From positions 1-20,847 of the forward strand of contig VHDM01000013.1 of the NCBI GenBank assembly GCA_016876055.1: a stretch of 20,847 bases of DNA, given 5' to 3'. Made by a program: the position numbers and the translations under genes. The number at the start of each line of letters is the position of its first letter. Positions within the stretch are counted from its first letter, which is position 1. The notes beneath the pieces were generated by a model. The model saw nothing but the letters and a program-made list of their open reading frames with translations. It searched no databases and was not told where the DNA came from. Source of the stretch: Verrucomicrobiota bacterium. GTDB taxonomy: Bacteria > Verrucomicrobiota > Verrucomicrobiia > Methylacidiphilales > Verrucolacustridaceae. Positions 7,946 through 17,749 of this stretch are shown in pieces.

Positions 7946-8535
7946 GCGTGGCCTTGGGCCTCCGCGCGGGCCGGATGGGGCTGAGGTTCGGCGTCCTGGA
8001 AAATTTCCGTAATATGGCTCCCACCCAGTTCCTCAAGAAAACGACGGGAGGCGCCCTTTTCAAAACGCGGGTCAGCGGCTTCGAGCACGATAAAAAAGCC
8101 ATCGTCGCTGACCCGTTTGAAGCGGTCCCAGTTAAAGACGGGATGATGCAGGCGGGGCATCAGGGTAAGGAGCAGCAGGCCGATGATTGTGCCAAAGGCC
8201 GTCAAAAGAACCGTCAGTTCGAAAAAGACCGGCATGGAGGGTTCCAGGGCGAAGTAGGGTTTTCCTTGGACGATGAGGGGGTAGTTCAAGGCGGACGTGT
8301 AGTAGATCAGGATAAAGGCGGTGGTGAGCCCGGTGATGCCACCAATCAGCGAAAAGAACGAAACCCGGGAACGCGAAAAGCCCATGGCTGCATCCATTCC
8401 GTGGATGGGGAAGGGGGAGTAGACGTCCCACTTGCGAAAACCCGAGTCACGGACTTTTTCAGCCGCCGTCATCAGGGAGGAAGCGGAGGAAAACTCCGCG
8501 CCAAGACCATAAAAATGGGGGGCGGGAGTGGTCAT
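7942..8535 (-). CDS. actD: ACIII subunit ActD (DUF3341)
   Basis: The protein has 197 residues. It begins with a soluble region containing a [16 protein letters not shown] block (37-52), then two transmembrane helices (about 58-80 and 101-125), the PRLHHPVF segment (127-134) and a small soluble C-terminal domain with [10 protein letters not shown] (144-153). These features are those of ActD (DUF3341), a small ACIII subunit that binds no cofactor and packs against the two NrfD-like subunits. It overlaps actC and actE by ATGA. The tail is relatively His-rich ([13 protein letters not shown]). Confidence 0.93.
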   Translation of the reverse strand: MTTPAPHFYGLGAEFSSASSLMTAAEKVRDSGFRKWDVYSPFPIHGMDAAMGFSRSRVSFFSLIGGITGLTTAFILIYYTSALNYPLIVQGKPYFALEPSMPVFFELTVLLTAFGTIIGLLLLTLMPRLHHPVFNWDRFKRVSDDGFFIVLEAADPRFEKGASRRFLEELGGSHITEIFQDAEPQPHPARAEAQGHA

Positions 8536-9986
8536 GCGTGGGCCCGGGCAGCCGGGGAGGGGGAGGGGTGACCGTGGGTTTCGTGGCCGTTTTCGTGGTG
8601 GGGATCGGCCTCGGGGGTGACGTTCTTTACTTCAAACATCGTGATCATGGGGAGAAAGCGCACGAACAGCAGGAACAGGAAAACAAAAAGACCGATCGTG
8701 CCGATGAAGAGGGTAATATCGACCCAAGTGGGGGAAAAGTAGCCCCAAGAGGAGGGCAGGAAGTCACGATGGATGGAGGTGACAATGATCACGAAGCGCT
8801 CAAACCACATGCCCGTATTGGGAAACATGACGATGGCCAACACCACCCAAGGGTTCTGCCGGCAGGTTTTGAACCAGAAAAGTTGGGGGGCCACCACATT
8901 ACAGGTGATCATCGCCCAGTAGGCCCACCAGTAAGGCCCGGTGGCGCGGTTGATAAAGGCGTAGAGCTCGTAGGGGTTGCCGCTGTACCAGGCGATAAAG
9001 AACTCCATGGCGTAGGCGTAGCCCACCAGCGATCCGGTCAGCAGGGTGATCTTGCACATGTTATCAATATGCTTGTCCGTCACGAGGTCATGCAGGCCGT
9101 ACAATTCCCGAAAAGGAATCAGCAAAGTCAGGACCATGGCGAAGCCGCCAAAGATGGCCCCGGCAACGAAGTACGGCGGGAAGATGGTGGTATGCCATCC
9201 CGGAACGATGGAAGTGGCGAAGTCGAAGGAAACGACGCTATGCACGGAAAGCACCAGTGGAGTGGAGATGCCGGCGAGGATCAGGTAGGCCTTCTCGTAA
9301 TGGGTCCATTGCCGATTGGAACCGCGCCAACCGAGGGAAAGAAGACCATAAGCCATTTGGCGGAGCCGGGTTTTGGCACGATCGCGGAGGGAGGCAAGGT
9401 CGGGAATAAGGCCGAGATACCAAAAAATCAGGGAGACGGTGAAATAGGTCGAGACCGCAAAAACGTCCCAAAGCAGGGGACTCCGGAAGTTTTGCCAAAT
9501 GGCGTTGGCGTTGGGGATGGGGAAAAGCCACCAGGCGAACCAAATGCGGCCGACGTGGAAGGCTGGGAAAATGCCGGCACAGATCACGGCAAAGATCGTC
9601 ATGGCTTCGGCGGAGCGGTTGATGGAGGTCCGCCACTTCTGGCGGGTCAGAAAAAGAATGGCCGAGATCAGCGTGCCGGCGTGCCCAATCCCGATCCAGA
9701 AAACGAAGTTGGTGATGTCCCAGGCCCACGCTACCGGAGCATTCAAACCCCAGACCCCGACGCCTGTGGCGACGAGATAAGTCAGCATGGCCGGGGTGAG
9801 GGCAGCCAACGCGCCCGTGAGGATCGTGGCCACCCACCACCAGACGGGGGCAGGCTGCTCCACGATCCGACAGACGTGATCGGTGATCCAAGCCAGGGAG
9901 CGCTTGCCACTGACCAGCGGTTTTCGGTCAAGATATTCGGAGGCCCTGAGAAAGGCAGCCTGGGAAGCCGGGTTGTCCGCACGCAT
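8532..9986 (-). CDS. actC: ACIII subunit ActC, NrfD/PsrC-like quinol-oxidising membrane subunit
   Basis: The protein has 484 residues and about ten transmembrane helices. Recognisable NrfD-family blocks are [21 protein letters not shown] (start 93), [20 protein letters not shown] (140-159), [14 protein letters not shown] (169-182) and [11 protein letters not shown] (247-257). His144 and Asp174 lie where the quinol-binding acidic/His pair of ActC is expected; this mapping is by eye. ActC oxidises menaquinol or ubiquinol at the periplasmic side and passes electrons to the Fe-S chain of ActB. Its start shares one base with the actB stop (TAATG), and its stop overlaps actD. The C-terminus carries a His-rich tail ([11 protein letters not shown], 463-473). 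Confidence 0.95.
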   Translation of the reverse strand: MRADNPASQAAFLRASEYLDRKPLVSGKRSLAWITDHVCRIVEQPAPVWWWVATILTGALAALTPAMLTYLVATGVGVWGLNAPVAWAWDITNFVFWIGIGHAGTLISAILFLTRQKWRTSINRSAEAMTIFAVICAGIFPAFHVGRIWFAWWLFPIPNANAIWQNFRSPLLWDVFAVSTYFTVSLIFWYLGLIPDLASLRDRAKTRLRQMAYGLLSLGWRGSNRQWTHYEKAYLILAGISTPLVLSVHSVVSFDFATSIVPGWHTTIFPPYFVAGAIFGGFAMVLTLLIPFRELYGLHDLVTDKHIDNMCKITLLTGSLVGYAYAMEFFIAWYSGNPYELYAFINRATGPYWWAYWAMITCNVVAPQLFWFKTCRQNPWVVLAIVMFPNTGMWFERFVIIVTSIHRDFLPSSWGYFSPTWVDITLFIGTIGLFVFLFLLFVRFLPMITMFEVKNVTPEADPHHENGHETHGHPSPSPAARAHA

Positions 9987-12900
9987 TAGTGGGGGACTCC
10001 CTTCTTTTGCCCGTGGTGGGTTTCATCCCCGTGGCCATGAGACGGGAGGTAGCTCGTGCGAGCACCGGGCATGGCGGGGTTGGGGTTACGAACCCGTCCG
10101 AGGTAGGTGAGCCGTGGGCGAACGTTGAGATATTCAAGCAGTCCGTAATTTTGCGGGAGGTTGCGGAGCTGACCGACCGCTTCCTTTTCATTTTTCATAT
10201 CGCCAAAAACAATCGCGTCGGCGGGGCAGGCTTGTTGGCAGGCCGTTTTCAAGGAACCCACCGGGATTCGGATGTTCGCAGAATCACGCGCCCGGACTTT
10301 CGCGGTGATTTTGGCCTCCTCGATGCGTTGGACACAAAAGGTGCATTTTTCCATCACCCCGCGCATCCGGACGGTGACGTTCGGATTTTTCTGCAGTTTG
10401 ATGGTTTCCTCGGTTCCCTTGGCAGCGAGGGGTCCCCAGTAAAGTTTTTCCAAGGAGCGCTGGTTGTAATCAAAAAAGTTGAAGCGCCGGACCTTATACG
10501 GGCAGTTATTGGCACAGTACCGCGTGCCGATACAACGGTTGTAGGCCATCACGTTAAGGCCTTCCTCGTTATGGACGGTGGCGTTGACGGGGCAGACGGT
10601 TTCGCAGGGAGCGTTTTCGCACTGCATGCAGGCCACCGGTTGCGCAACGGCTTCCGGTTGTTCGGGTTCCCCGGTGAAATAGCGATCCACGCGGATCCAG
10701 TGCATTTCGCGACCCTTCATCACCTGATCCTTGCCGACGATCGGGATGTTGTTTTCCGCGGTACAGGCCGTGACGCAGGCGTTGCAACCCGTGCAGGTGG
10801 AAAGATCGACAACCATGGCCCACTGGTAGTCCCCGTCGAGAGTTGGGGCCGGGTAGAAATTTTGATTCGGAGGAATGTGGGCATCCATGCCGACCTTTTT
10901 CACCCAACCGGGATTCTGGTTGAATTCTTTTACCGTGGCCTCCCGGACCAAATCGCGCCCCTCCATCATCTGATGTTCCTGGGTGACGGCGAGTTGGCGG
11001 GTTTTGCCCGTTTTCTTGAGAGTCAACCCGCTGGCGAGGTAGTCGGAATCCGTGCGGCGCAGAACATAGGCGTTGAAACCGGAGCCCTTGGCCACGGGGC
11101 CGAGCTCTTCCTGCCCGTAGCCCAACGGCAAACTCACCGCAAAGTCCACGTGGCCCGGGGCAATCATCACCGGGGCTTCGAGGGATTGCCCGGCCAAAGT
11201 TGCGCGTGCGACATCGGCCACGAGGATGCCTTTGACAATCTCGTTACGAAGGCCAAGGGCCTCCGCGGTCTTTTTCGAAACCAGGATGGCGTTGTCCCAA
11301 GTAAGCTTGCTCATGGGATCGGGCCACTCTTGCAGCCAGCCGTTGTTGAGGTACCGGCCATCGTCCATCGCCGGGGAGGAAACAAAGGCCACCTCCAGGA
11401 ATTCCGCAGAGGCTTCCGAGGCTTCCGGGAGTTTGGCGGTGAGAGCAGCCACGCCCGCGGCGTTGACGCTGCGGGCGGTGGGGGAGGAGGCGGCCGGCAA
11501 GAAGCCTTCGCGGACAAAATTATTCCACGCCTGTTCCAAGTTGAGCCCGCTTTGGTTGATGCGGGCGGCAAAGGTCTCCTTGATCAGGGCCGGCCCGACC
11601 GGCTTGGGACGGTTGGTGAGACGACAGAGAAATTCCAGCTGACTTTCCCCGGCCCAAAGCGGCTGGATGGCAGGTTGGATGGAGAGGTAACTCCCGTCGG
11701 TCGCCAAAGCGTCGCCCCAGGACTCGAGGTAGTGGGTCCCGGGAACAAACCATTTGGCCTTGGCGGAAGTGGCATTGGGTAAGGAGGCCAGATGCAAAGA
11801 GGTGGGTACGGAGGCCAGCAGATTGCCGAAGGCGAGGTCGGCCGGGGCGTTGTAAACGGGATCCCCTCCCAGAATGATCAGCGATTTGACCGCTCCCGCC
11901 TGCAACCGGGCGACGAGGGCCTGCAGGGACGCGGCGGGCAAGGCAAAGGCTGGCTGTACCAAAAGGGTGCTACCCATGGATCCCAATGCGGAGTTCACGG
12001 CCAAGGCGAGGGCTTGGACGGAGGCCGGTTGGCGGCGCCCAACTAAAAGAAGCGATTTACCGGCGTTGGCGACGAGATCGGCCGCGCATTCACGGATCCA
12101 GGCGGAGTCGACCTCGTGGGGCAGGCCAAGATCCGGTGCCGCGGTGATGGCGGCGCTCAGCTCTGGCGAGCCCCGCAAGCTGCGAACCTGTCTGGCCATT
12201 TCCAAAACAAACGCGCCGACCTCGCCCGCGCGAAGCCGTAGCCGGTGATCAGCCATCGAGCCGGTGACGCTAAAGCGCGGCTCCGCGACATAAAGGCGGC
12301 TGACCCGATCGCCCGGTTTTCGGATTCGGCGACCGGCGGCGAAACCCCGGGTATCGGTGAGGTCACCGTCCTCGGAGCCGAGAAAGTCACAGTCCACAGC
12401 CAAAAGGGCGGCGGCCTCGGCAAGATTGGCGCGAAACTGCGTGCCGGGGCCAAAGGCGGCGGTGGAAGCTTCGGTGTCATAACCGGGCGCAAGGGGCTCA
12501 TAGACGGCCCAAGTCGCCTGAGGATATTGGCGGACCAGTTCGGCGCGAAGGCGTTCCCGGGTCGGGGAGGCGGTTTCATCGGCGAGGATCGCGAGCGTGG
12601 CGCCACCGGAAGCGGCGGCCTCGGTGCGGATCCGTTGAATCTCGGCGTCGAGCTGTTCGGCCGTGGCCTTTTTGCCCTGCAAGGTGAGATGGCGGCGGCG
12701 GGCGGGATCGTAAAGATCGAGGATGGAGGCTTGGGCGTGGTTGTCGCTCTTGCCTTGGCTGGCGGGGTGCAGGGGGTTGCCCTCCATCTTGATGGGCCGG
12801 CCATCAAAGGTGGTGGTCAACAGGGGGATGGCACCGCGACGGCGAGGTTGAGCCGTCGCAAACGACATGGTTTTGCCCGGGACGACCCACTCGGGCGATT

Positions 12901-13153
12901 GATTGAAGGGAACGAGATAGGCTTCGGGGCGACGGCAACCACCCAAGCCGAGGCCCGCGAGCGCCAGCGAAGCCCCCATCAGACGGAGAAACGTGCGGCG
13001 GGAAAGCGGGTCTTGCTCCCATTCGGCTGCTCCTGCCGGGAATTCGCGGTGGAGCCAATCCTCGAAATCCGGGGTCTGGGCGTACTCGCCAAGGCTGCGC
13101 CAATAGGTACGACCGTGCGCCGAGGCAGCGGGATGAGACAAGACGCGTTTCAT
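9986..13153 (-). CDS. actB: ACIII subunit ActB, molybdopterin-type domain fused to Fe-S ferredoxin domain
   Basis: The protein has 1055 residues. A Tat motif SRRTFL (51-56) and a hydrophobic stretch ending LGLGGC (68-73) direct export by the Tat path. A long region to about 770 has the DMSO-reductase-like fold that, in ACIII, carries no molybdenum cofactor. From about 780 the ferredoxin-like domain holds the cluster cysteines: [41 protein letters not shown] and CQQACPADA, as expected for three [4Fe-4S] and one [3Fe-4S] clusters. It relays electrons from ActC to the hemes of ActA. The ATG at 13153 was chosen because it overlaps the actA stop as ATGA and gives the usual N-terminus; an ATG at 13195 lies inside actA. 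The C-terminal tail is His-rich. Confidence 0.96.
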   Translation of the reverse strand: MKRVLSHPAASAHGRTYWRSLGEYAQTPDFEDWLHREFPAGAAEWEQDPLSRRTFLRLMGASLALAGLGLGGCRRPEAYLVPFNQSPEWVVPGKTMSFATAQPRRRGAIPLLTTTFDGRPIKMEGNPLHPASQGKSDNHAQASILDLYDPARRRHLTLQGKKATAEQLDAEIQRIRTEAAASGGATLAILADETASPTRERLRAELVRQYPQATWAVYEPLAPGYDTEASTAAFGPGTQFRANLAEAAALLAVDCDFLGSEDGDLTDTRGFAAGRRIRKPGDRVSRLYVAEPRFSVTGSMADHRLRLRAGEVGAFVLEMARQVRSLRGSPELSAAITAAPDLGLPHEVDSAWIRECAADLVANAGKSLLLVGRRQPASVQALALAVNSALGSMGSTLLVQPAFALPAASLQALVARLQAGAVKSLIILGGDPVYNAPADLAFGNLLASVPTSLHLASLPNATSAKAKWFVPGTHYLESWGDALATDGSYLSIQPAIQPLWAGESQLEFLCRLTNRPKPVGPALIKETFAARINQSGLNLEQAWNNFVREGFLPAASSPTARSVNAAGVAALTAKLPEASEASAEFLEVAFVSSPAMDDGRYLNNGWLQEWPDPMSKLTWDNAILVSKKTAEALGLRNEIVKGILVADVARATLAGQSLEAPVMIAPGHVDFAVSLPLGYGQEELGPVAKGSGFNAYVLRRTDSDYLASGLTLKKTGKTRQLAVTQEHQMMEGRDLVREATVKEFNQNPGWVKKVGMDAHIPPNQNFYPAPTLDGDYQWAMVVDLSTCTGCNACVTACTAENNIPIVGKDQVMKGREMHWIRVDRYFTGEPEQPEAVAQPVACMQCENAPCETVCPVNATVHNEEGLNVMAYNRCIGTRYCANNCPYKVRRFNFFDYNQRSLEKLYWGPLAAKGTEETIKLQKNPNVTVRMRGVMEKCTFCVQRIEEAKITAKVRARDSANIRIPVGSLKTACQQACPADAIVFGDMKNEKEAVGQLRNLPQNYGLLEYLNVRPRLTYLGRVRNPNPAMPGARTSYLPSHGHGDETHHGQKKGVPH

Positions 13154-13803
13154 CGATGGCAACCGGCACAGCTGACCGGTGGATTGACGTTCCATTCACG
13201 GACAAATTTTTGGCCGAGCTCCCGTTGGCTGGTGCCAGCGGGAGGCTCCCAGTCCATGTTGGTGACTTGGTCGAGGGGCCGGAGGTGATTTTCCGGAGCG
13301 CGATGACATTCCAGGCACCATCCCATGCTTTGGGGTTGGTCGTGCCAGACGACCTGCATGCGGTTGACATGGCCGTGACAGGCCACGCAACTGACGCCCC
13401 GGTTCACGTGGGCGGCGTGATTGAAGTACACGTAGTCAGGCGCTTTATGGATACGAACCCACGGTACGGGTTGGCCGTTCTTCCACGCTTGGCGGATCGG
13501 CTCGAGCTTCGGACTGAGCGCCTTGATTTGTGTGTGGCAGTTCATGCACGTCTGGGTGGCGGGGACATTGGAATGGGAGGATTTTTCCACGTGGGTATGG
13601 CAGTAGCGGCAGTCCATCCCGAGTTGGTTGACATGGAGTGAGTGGTCGAATTCGACCGGTTGGGTGGGTTGGTATCCGACCCGCGTATATTTGGGCGTAA
13701 AATAATACGCCATCCCAGAGACGATGCTGGCCGCGACCACCGCGACGCAGACCAGGATTTTGATGGGAAGCCAGTTCGACCAGCGTGGGAAGATGTTGGC
13801 CAT
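13150..13803 (-). CDS. actA: ACIII subunit ActA, membrane-anchored pentaheme cytochrome c
   Basis: The protein has 217 residues: MANIFPRW N-terminus as usual for ActA, one transmembrane anchor (about 13-35) and five CxxCH motifs at 65, 86, 139, 163 and 212, the last almost at the C-terminus. Further His residues (such as 54, 57, 129 and 132) can supply distal ligands. ActA takes electrons from the ActB clusters and passes them on to ActE or a soluble carrier. It is the first gene of the ten-gene minus-strand run and overlaps actB by 4 nt. The bases before its ATG (AAATCCCCC) contain no Shine-Dalgarno-like sequence, unlike the divergent coxB. Confidence 0.95.
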   Translation of the reverse strand: MANIFPRWSNWLPIKILVCVAVVAASIVSGMAYYFTPKYTRVGYQPTQPVEFDHSLHVNQLGMDCRYCHTHVEKSSHSNVPATQTCMNCHTQIKALSPKLEPIRQAWKNGQPVPWVRIHKAPDYVYFNHAAHVNRGVSCVACHGHVNRMQVVWHDQPQSMGWCLECHRAPENHLRPLDQVTNMDWEPPAGTSQRELGQKFVREWNVNPPVSCAGCHR

Positions 13804-14046
13804 GGGGGATTTAAGCGGCTTTCACTGGGCAGATGGGTTGAGAATTCCTGATAAGATTCAAAATGGAGATTTCGATGGCATTCAGCAAGGTAGCTTTGGA
13901 GTTATTAAGGACGTCTGAGGATCTATTAGGTGGGTTAACAGGTCTTTTCCCTCTGAAAAAGCCCTACCGATGCCTTGGGATCCAGGGGGAGTGGGAGAAC
14001 CTGTCGGTAGAGTTGAAACTTGCCAAAAGTGAAGGAGAATCTGTCA
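13804..14046. promoter_or_regulatory. Divergent intergenic region between actA and coxB
   Basis: The region of 243 bp separates two divergently read respiratory gene clusters and must hold promoters for at least the ACIII run and for coxB. No convincing -35/-10 pair stands out on either strand. A CTACCGA / TCGGTAG inverted pair near 13965-14010 is present with a loop of over 30 bases; its meaning is unknown. Assignment as a promoter region is inferred from layout only. Confidence 0.4.
14032..14037 (+). promoter_or_regulatory. Ribosome-binding site of coxB
   Basis: AAGGAG lies 9 nt before the ATG at 14047. It selects this ATG over the in-frame TTG at 14020, which lies upstream of the site and has no such sequence. 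Confidence 0.8.
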
Positions 14047-14913
14047 ATGTTTAGGACCAAGGCTGGTGCGCTGGCTTGGATCTCGGCCCTTTGGGCAAGC
14101 GGATCCACCGGTTGGGCGGAAATCCGGGAGACGGGTGTGTGGTGGCTGCCCCGGAATGTATCCAATTTCGGCCATGAAATTGACTTTATTTTTTATGTGA
14201 TTTTGTGGCTCACCGGTATCACCGCCGTTCTGGTTTTCGGGACGATGATTTACTTTATGGTGAGATACCGGCAAAGGGCGGGGGTGGGGGCGATCCACAG
14301 CCACGGCAATAACACGCTGGAAATTGTCTGGACCACGATTCCGGTTTTTATTTTTTTGGCGCTGGCAATTTATGGAAACGAAATGTGGGCGAGGATGCGC
14401 ATGGAGGTCCCGCCGGCTGACGCCTTGCAGGTGGCCATCGTCGGGGAGCAATTTGGCTGGAACCTTCGCTACCCGGGACCCGATGGCAAGCTGGCCAAGA
14501 TGGATTCCCATAAAATCACCAAGGACAACCCGTTCGGCATCGACCCGGCGGATCCGGACGGAAAGGATGATTTTACCACCTACAATGATATGGTGATCCC
14601 CGTCGGGAAGGCGGTGCGACTCCATCTTGGATCCAAGGACGTAATCCACTCTTTTTATGTTCCGGAATTCCGCCTCTACCAGGACATGGTGCCCGGGCGG
14701 GTTTATGATTTCGTCTGGTTCAAGACCGACGCCACGGGCCACTTCCAGCTGGCCTGCAACCAGCTCTGTGGCCAAGGACACTATAAGATGTTCGGAAAAC
14801 TCGGGGTGGTGACCCCTGCGGAGTATGACGCCTGGGCCAAAGGCAAGGCCCCGGCGGCGGTCACCACATCCACGGCCGCAGCCCCAGAAAACGTTTCTGT
14901 TGCCAACCGTTAG
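14047..14913 (+). CDS. coxB: Cytochrome c oxidase subunit II (CuA subunit)
   Basis: The protein has 288 residues. A signal-like N-terminus (to about 24) is followed by two transmembrane helices (about 46-71 and 92-112) and a periplasmic cupredoxin domain. CuA ligands are visible: His201, Cys237, Gln239 (in place of the commoner Glu, backbone ligand), Cys241, His245 and Met248 in CNQLCGQGHYKM. The aromatic electron-entry patch GEQFGWNLRYPG begins at 133. There is no CxxCH, so no fused cytochrome c domain: it is aa3-like rather than caa3 and needs an outside cytochrome c donor. The C-terminus is a short Ala/Thr-rich tail. The start at 14047 is set by AAGGAG at 14032. It leads the plus-strand cluster, divergent from ACIII, which probably supplies its electrons. 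Confidence 0.95.
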   Translation: MFRTKAGALAWISALWASGSTGWAEIRETGVWWLPRNVSNFGHEIDFIFYVILWLTGITAVLVFGTMIYFMVRYRQRAGVGAIHSHGNNTLEIVWTTIPVFIFLALAIYGNEMWARMRMEVPPADALQVAIVGEQFGWNLRYPGPDGKLAKMDSHKITKDNPFGIDPADPDGKDDFTTYNDMVIPVGKAVRLHLGSKDVIHSFYVPEFRLYQDMVPGRVYDFVWFKTDATGHFQLACNQLCGQGHYKMFGKLGVVTPAEYDAWAKGKAPAAVTTSTAAAPENVSVANR

Positions 14914-14927
14914 GAGAAACCAAACCT

Positions 14928-16709
14928 ATGAGCACCGCCACCCTTAGCCACGCCGGCACCCACGACCACCATGATTCCCACGAGACTTCAGGTTGGAAAA
15001 AATACCTGTGGTCCCTCGATCACAAGGTGATCGGCCTACAGTACCTTTTTAGCTCCCTTCTTTTTCTTTTCCTCGGCGGCGGACTGGCACTGCTTTTGCG
15101 CTGGCAACTGGCGTTCCCCTCTACCCAAGTAATGCCGGACGGGGCGGTGGGCAACCCTTTGTCCCTAGCCTTTATTAACCCCCAGTTTTACAACGCCCTT
15201 TTTACCATGCATGCCACGGTCATGGTCTTTTTGGTGGTCATGCCCGTGCTGATTGGCGCCTTCGGAAACTACCTGATTCCTCTAAAAATTGGCTGCGGGG
15301 ACATGGCCTTTCCCTTGATTAATGAATTGTCCTACTGGGTGTGGCTGGCCTCCGGGCTTATTATGCTCGCAGGTTTTTTTGTGGCGGGCGGTGCGGCCGC
15401 GGCGGGGTGGACGGCTTATGCGCCGCTTAGCACCGTGGGCGCTTACAATGCCTCAAGTACGGGACAAAGCCTTTGGGCAGTCGGGCTCTTCATCAACGGC
15501 TTGGCTTCCATCATGGGCGCATTCAATTATATCACGACCATCGTGAACATGCGGGCGCCGGGGATGGGCTTTTTCCGTATGCCGTTGGCGGTCTGGGCGC
15601 TCTTTATCACGGCCTTCCTGCTTTTGCTTGCCGTGCCGGTCCTTTCCGCAGCCAGCGCCATGCTGGTCCTTGACCTGAATTTTGGAACCAACTTTTTTAA
15701 CCCAGCTCAGGGTGGGCAACCGCTGCTTTGGCAACATTTGTTCTGGTTCTTTGGTCATCCGGAGGTCTACATCATGATCCTTCCGGCCATGGGGATGGTC
15801 AGCGACATCCTGAGCGTGAACAGCCGCAAACCGGTCTTCGGCTATCGGGCGATGGTCTACGCAATGATTGCGATCGGACTGCTTGGTTTTGTGGTCTGGG
15901 GGCACCATATGTTTGTCTCCGGAATGAACCTGGTGCTCTCGGCGGCGTTTGGGGTTTCCACCATGGTGATCGCCGTGCCTTCGGCCATCAAGACCTTCAA
16001 TTGGTTGGGCACCATCTGGGGCGGTGCGATCCGCTTCAACACCGCCATGCTCAATGCCCTGGCCTTTGTGGCGATGTTTGTGATCGGAGGATTTTCCGGG
16101 ATTTTCATGGCCTCCACCCCGGTGAATATTTTCGTTCACCACACCTACTTTATTGTGGCCCATTTCCATTACGTGCTTTTTGGCGGAAGCATTTTTGCGA
16201 TGTTTGCCGCCATCTACTTCTGGTATCCGAAGATGTTCGGCCGGCTGATGAATGAAACCCTTGGGAAGATTCATTTCGCGCTCACCTTTGTCTTTTTCAA
16301 CCTGTGTTTCTTCCCCATGCACAACGTCGGCCTCGGAGGCATGATGCGCCGCATTGCCGATCCCACTGTGTACGAGCATCTCCGGGCTCTCCAACCGATC
16401 AATCAATTTATCACCCTGTCGGCAATCGCGCTGGGCTTTTCCCAAATTGTGTTCCTTTATAATTTTTTCCGCAGCCTTCGCCACGGACAACCGGCCGGGC
16501 AGAACCCGTGGGAAGCCACCACGTTGGAGTGGACGGTCGGCTCCCCTCCTGGCCACGGCAACTTTGCCGTGACGCCCACGGTCTATCGCGGGGCCTATGA
16601 GTACAGCGTCCCGGGTCACGCAAAGGATTTTGTCCTGCAGACCGAACCACCGGAGCCCGACTCTCCGGCTGGAGTGCCGGCCAAGTTCCGCCCGGTTCCG
16701 GCGGGATGA
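14928..16709 (+). CDS. coxA: Cytochrome c oxidase subunit I (A1-type heme-copper oxidase)
   Basis: The protein has 593 residues and about twelve transmembrane helices. Heme a ligands His95 (MHATVMVF) and His414, CuB ligands His277, His326 and His327, the cross-linked Tyr281, and heme a3 ligand His412 (VAHFHYVLFGG) are all present. Glu279 in FGHPEVY marks the D-channel end of A1-type enzymes, and Lys355 in PSAIKTFNW fits the K-channel. AGGAG at 14912-14916 lies 11 nt before the ATG. The N-terminus before helix I is His-rich (HAGTHDHHDSHE, 8-19). It reduces O2 to water while pumping protons. It overlaps ctaA as ATGA. Confidence 0.97.
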   Translation: MSTATLSHAGTHDHHDSHETSGWKKYLWSLDHKVIGLQYLFSSLLFLFLGGGLALLLRWQLAFPSTQVMPDGAVGNPLSLAFINPQFYNALFTMHATVMVFLVVMPVLIGAFGNYLIPLKIGCGDMAFPLINELSYWVWLASGLIMLAGFFVAGGAAAAGWTAYAPLSTVGAYNASSTGQSLWAVGLFINGLASIMGAFNYITTIVNMRAPGMGFFRMPLAVWALFITAFLLLLAVPVLSAASAMLVLDLNFGTNFFNPAQGGQPLLWQHLFWFFGHPEVYIMILPAMGMVSDILSVNSRKPVFGYRAMVYAMIAIGLLGFVVWGHHMFVSGMNLVLSAAFGVSTMVIAVPSAIKTFNWLGTIWGGAIRFNTAMLNALAFVAMFVIGGFSGIFMASTPVNIFVHHTYFIVAHFHYVLFGGSIFAMFAAIYFWYPKMFGRLMNETLGKIHFALTFVFFNLCFFPMHNVGLGGMMRRIADPTVYEHLRALQPINQFITLSAIALGFSQIVFLYNFFRSLRHGQPAGQNPWEATTLEWTVGSPPGHGNFAVTPTVYRGAYEYSVPGHAKDFVLQTEPPEPDSPAGVPAKFRPVPAG

Positions 16710-17749
16710 GTCCATCTCCCCGGCCTGCGCCGGTTTACCGGGCGGCCTGCTTCCTCGTCGGCTCGATTCTCTTTTTGATCGCCCTGGGGGGGCAGGTGAC
16801 CACCAAAGTGGCCGGTCTGGCGGTCCCCGACTGGCCGGGCACTTTCGGGCAAAACATGTTCACGTTTCCCTGGGCGCAGATGACGGCCTGTGCGCTGGTG
16901 TTCTTGGAGCACGCCCATCGGCTGGTGGCTGCCGGGGTCGGTTTGATCACTTTGGGGGTACTGGCGTGGGTTTGGAGCACCACGCAGGATCGCTGGGCGA
17001 GGGGACTCTCCCTGGGCGCGGCTGGGTTGGTGGTGGTTCAGGGGGTCATTGGCGGCCAACGCGTTTTGCAGGTGGAGTGGATTCTGGGATGTATTCATGG
17101 GTGTCTGGCCCAGGTCTATCTGGCGGTGGCGGGGGGTCTGGCTCTGGTGTTGTCCCGATTCTGGTCCCAACCGATCCGCTCGGATGATCTCTCCAAGGCG
17201 CGGATGCGAATGGTGTGGGGCATGACCGGGCTGGTCTTTTTCCAAACGATCCTTGGTGCTTTCATGCGGCATGAGGGGCCGGGTTTCCTTTCTATCCCGG
17301 ATTTTCCGAAAATTTATGGCGAGTGGCTTCCGGCCTTCTGGCGATCGGAAGTTCTGCAGGGGATCAATGAGGTTCGCGCCACCGAACTCCAGTGGCCGGC
17401 TACCACCGTTTCCCTAATTTCCTGGCAGATCCTTCACCGTACCCTTGGGATTCTGGTCGCTGGGGGGATTTTCGCCGGAGCGGTCTGGAGTGTGGGTCCG
17501 TCTTCCACCCCGAAATGGTGGCGGCGCGGAGTTACGCTTTGGGCGGCCCTTGCCGGCACCCAGGTCTTTCTGGGGATTTTAACCATCTGGAGCGGTCGCC
17601 TGCCGGAAATAGCCACCCTCCACGTATTGGTGGGTGCCGGGCTGGTGCTGACCGGTTGGCTCTTGGGGTTGGCGGCCTGGCGTTCTGTGCAGACCGATTC
17701 CCCTCTTGAGGCAGCCGACCGGCGGTCCGCCTCAGCTGCATTTTCATGA
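16706..17749 (+). CDS. ctaA: Heme A synthase (COX15/CtaA)
   Basis: The protein has 347 residues and about eight transmembrane helices. The N-terminal half has GGQVTTKVAGLAVPDWPG from 28 and the EHAHR motif (68-72, His69 and His71); further His at 131, 244 (QILHRTLG) and 306 (LHVLVGAG) fit the paired heme-binding histidines of the two four-helix bundles. The enzyme oxidises the C8 methyl of heme O to a formyl group, giving heme A for the oxidase encoded just upstream. No Cys pair is seen in the first extracytoplasmic loop, as in some other CtaA classes. Both ends overlap neighbours by ATGA (coxA and ctaB), implying coupled translation. Confidence 0.94.
   Translation: MSPSPRPAPVYRAACFLVGSILFLIALGGQVTTKVAGLAVPDWPGTFGQNMFTFPWAQMTACALVFLEHAHRLVAAGVGLITLGVLAWVWSTTQDRWARGLSLGAAGLVVVQGVIGGQRVLQVEWILGCIHGCLAQVYLAVAGGLALVLSRFWSQPIRSDDLSKARMRMVWGMTGLVFFQTILGAFMRHEGPGFLSIPDFPKIYGEWLPAFWRSEVLQGINEVRATELQWPATTVSLISWQILHRTLGILVAGGIFAGAVWSVGPSSTPKWWRRGVTLWAALAGTQVFLGILTIWSGRLPEIATLHVLVGAGLVLTGWLLGLAAWRSVQTDSPLEAADRRSASAAFS

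Noticed and set aside
8538..9989. Open frame of 483 codons on the plus strand opposite actC
   Set aside because: It mirrors actC almost exactly, has a Gly/Asp/His-rich sequence without domains, and is the expected antisense shadow of a GC-rich gene.
9989..11782. Open frame of 597 codons on the plus strand opposite actB
   Set aside because: Antisense shadow of the actB 3' half. The sense frame has clear Fe-S motifs and this one has none. The same applies to the frame at 12245-13288.
13804..14046. Specific sigma-70 promoter boxes
   Set aside because: Candidate hexamers such as TTGGAG near 13896 lack a partner at proper spacing, so no exact promoter is claimed.
13863..14054. Small plus-strand frame in the actA-coxB intergenic region
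   Set aside because: It overlaps the coxB ribosome-binding site and start, has no recognisable features, and is of a length expected by chance.
14755..14793. Gln239 in place of Glu in the CuA motif of CoxB as a defect
   Set aside because: That ligand acts through its backbone carbonyl, and the Cys, His and Met ligands are all present.
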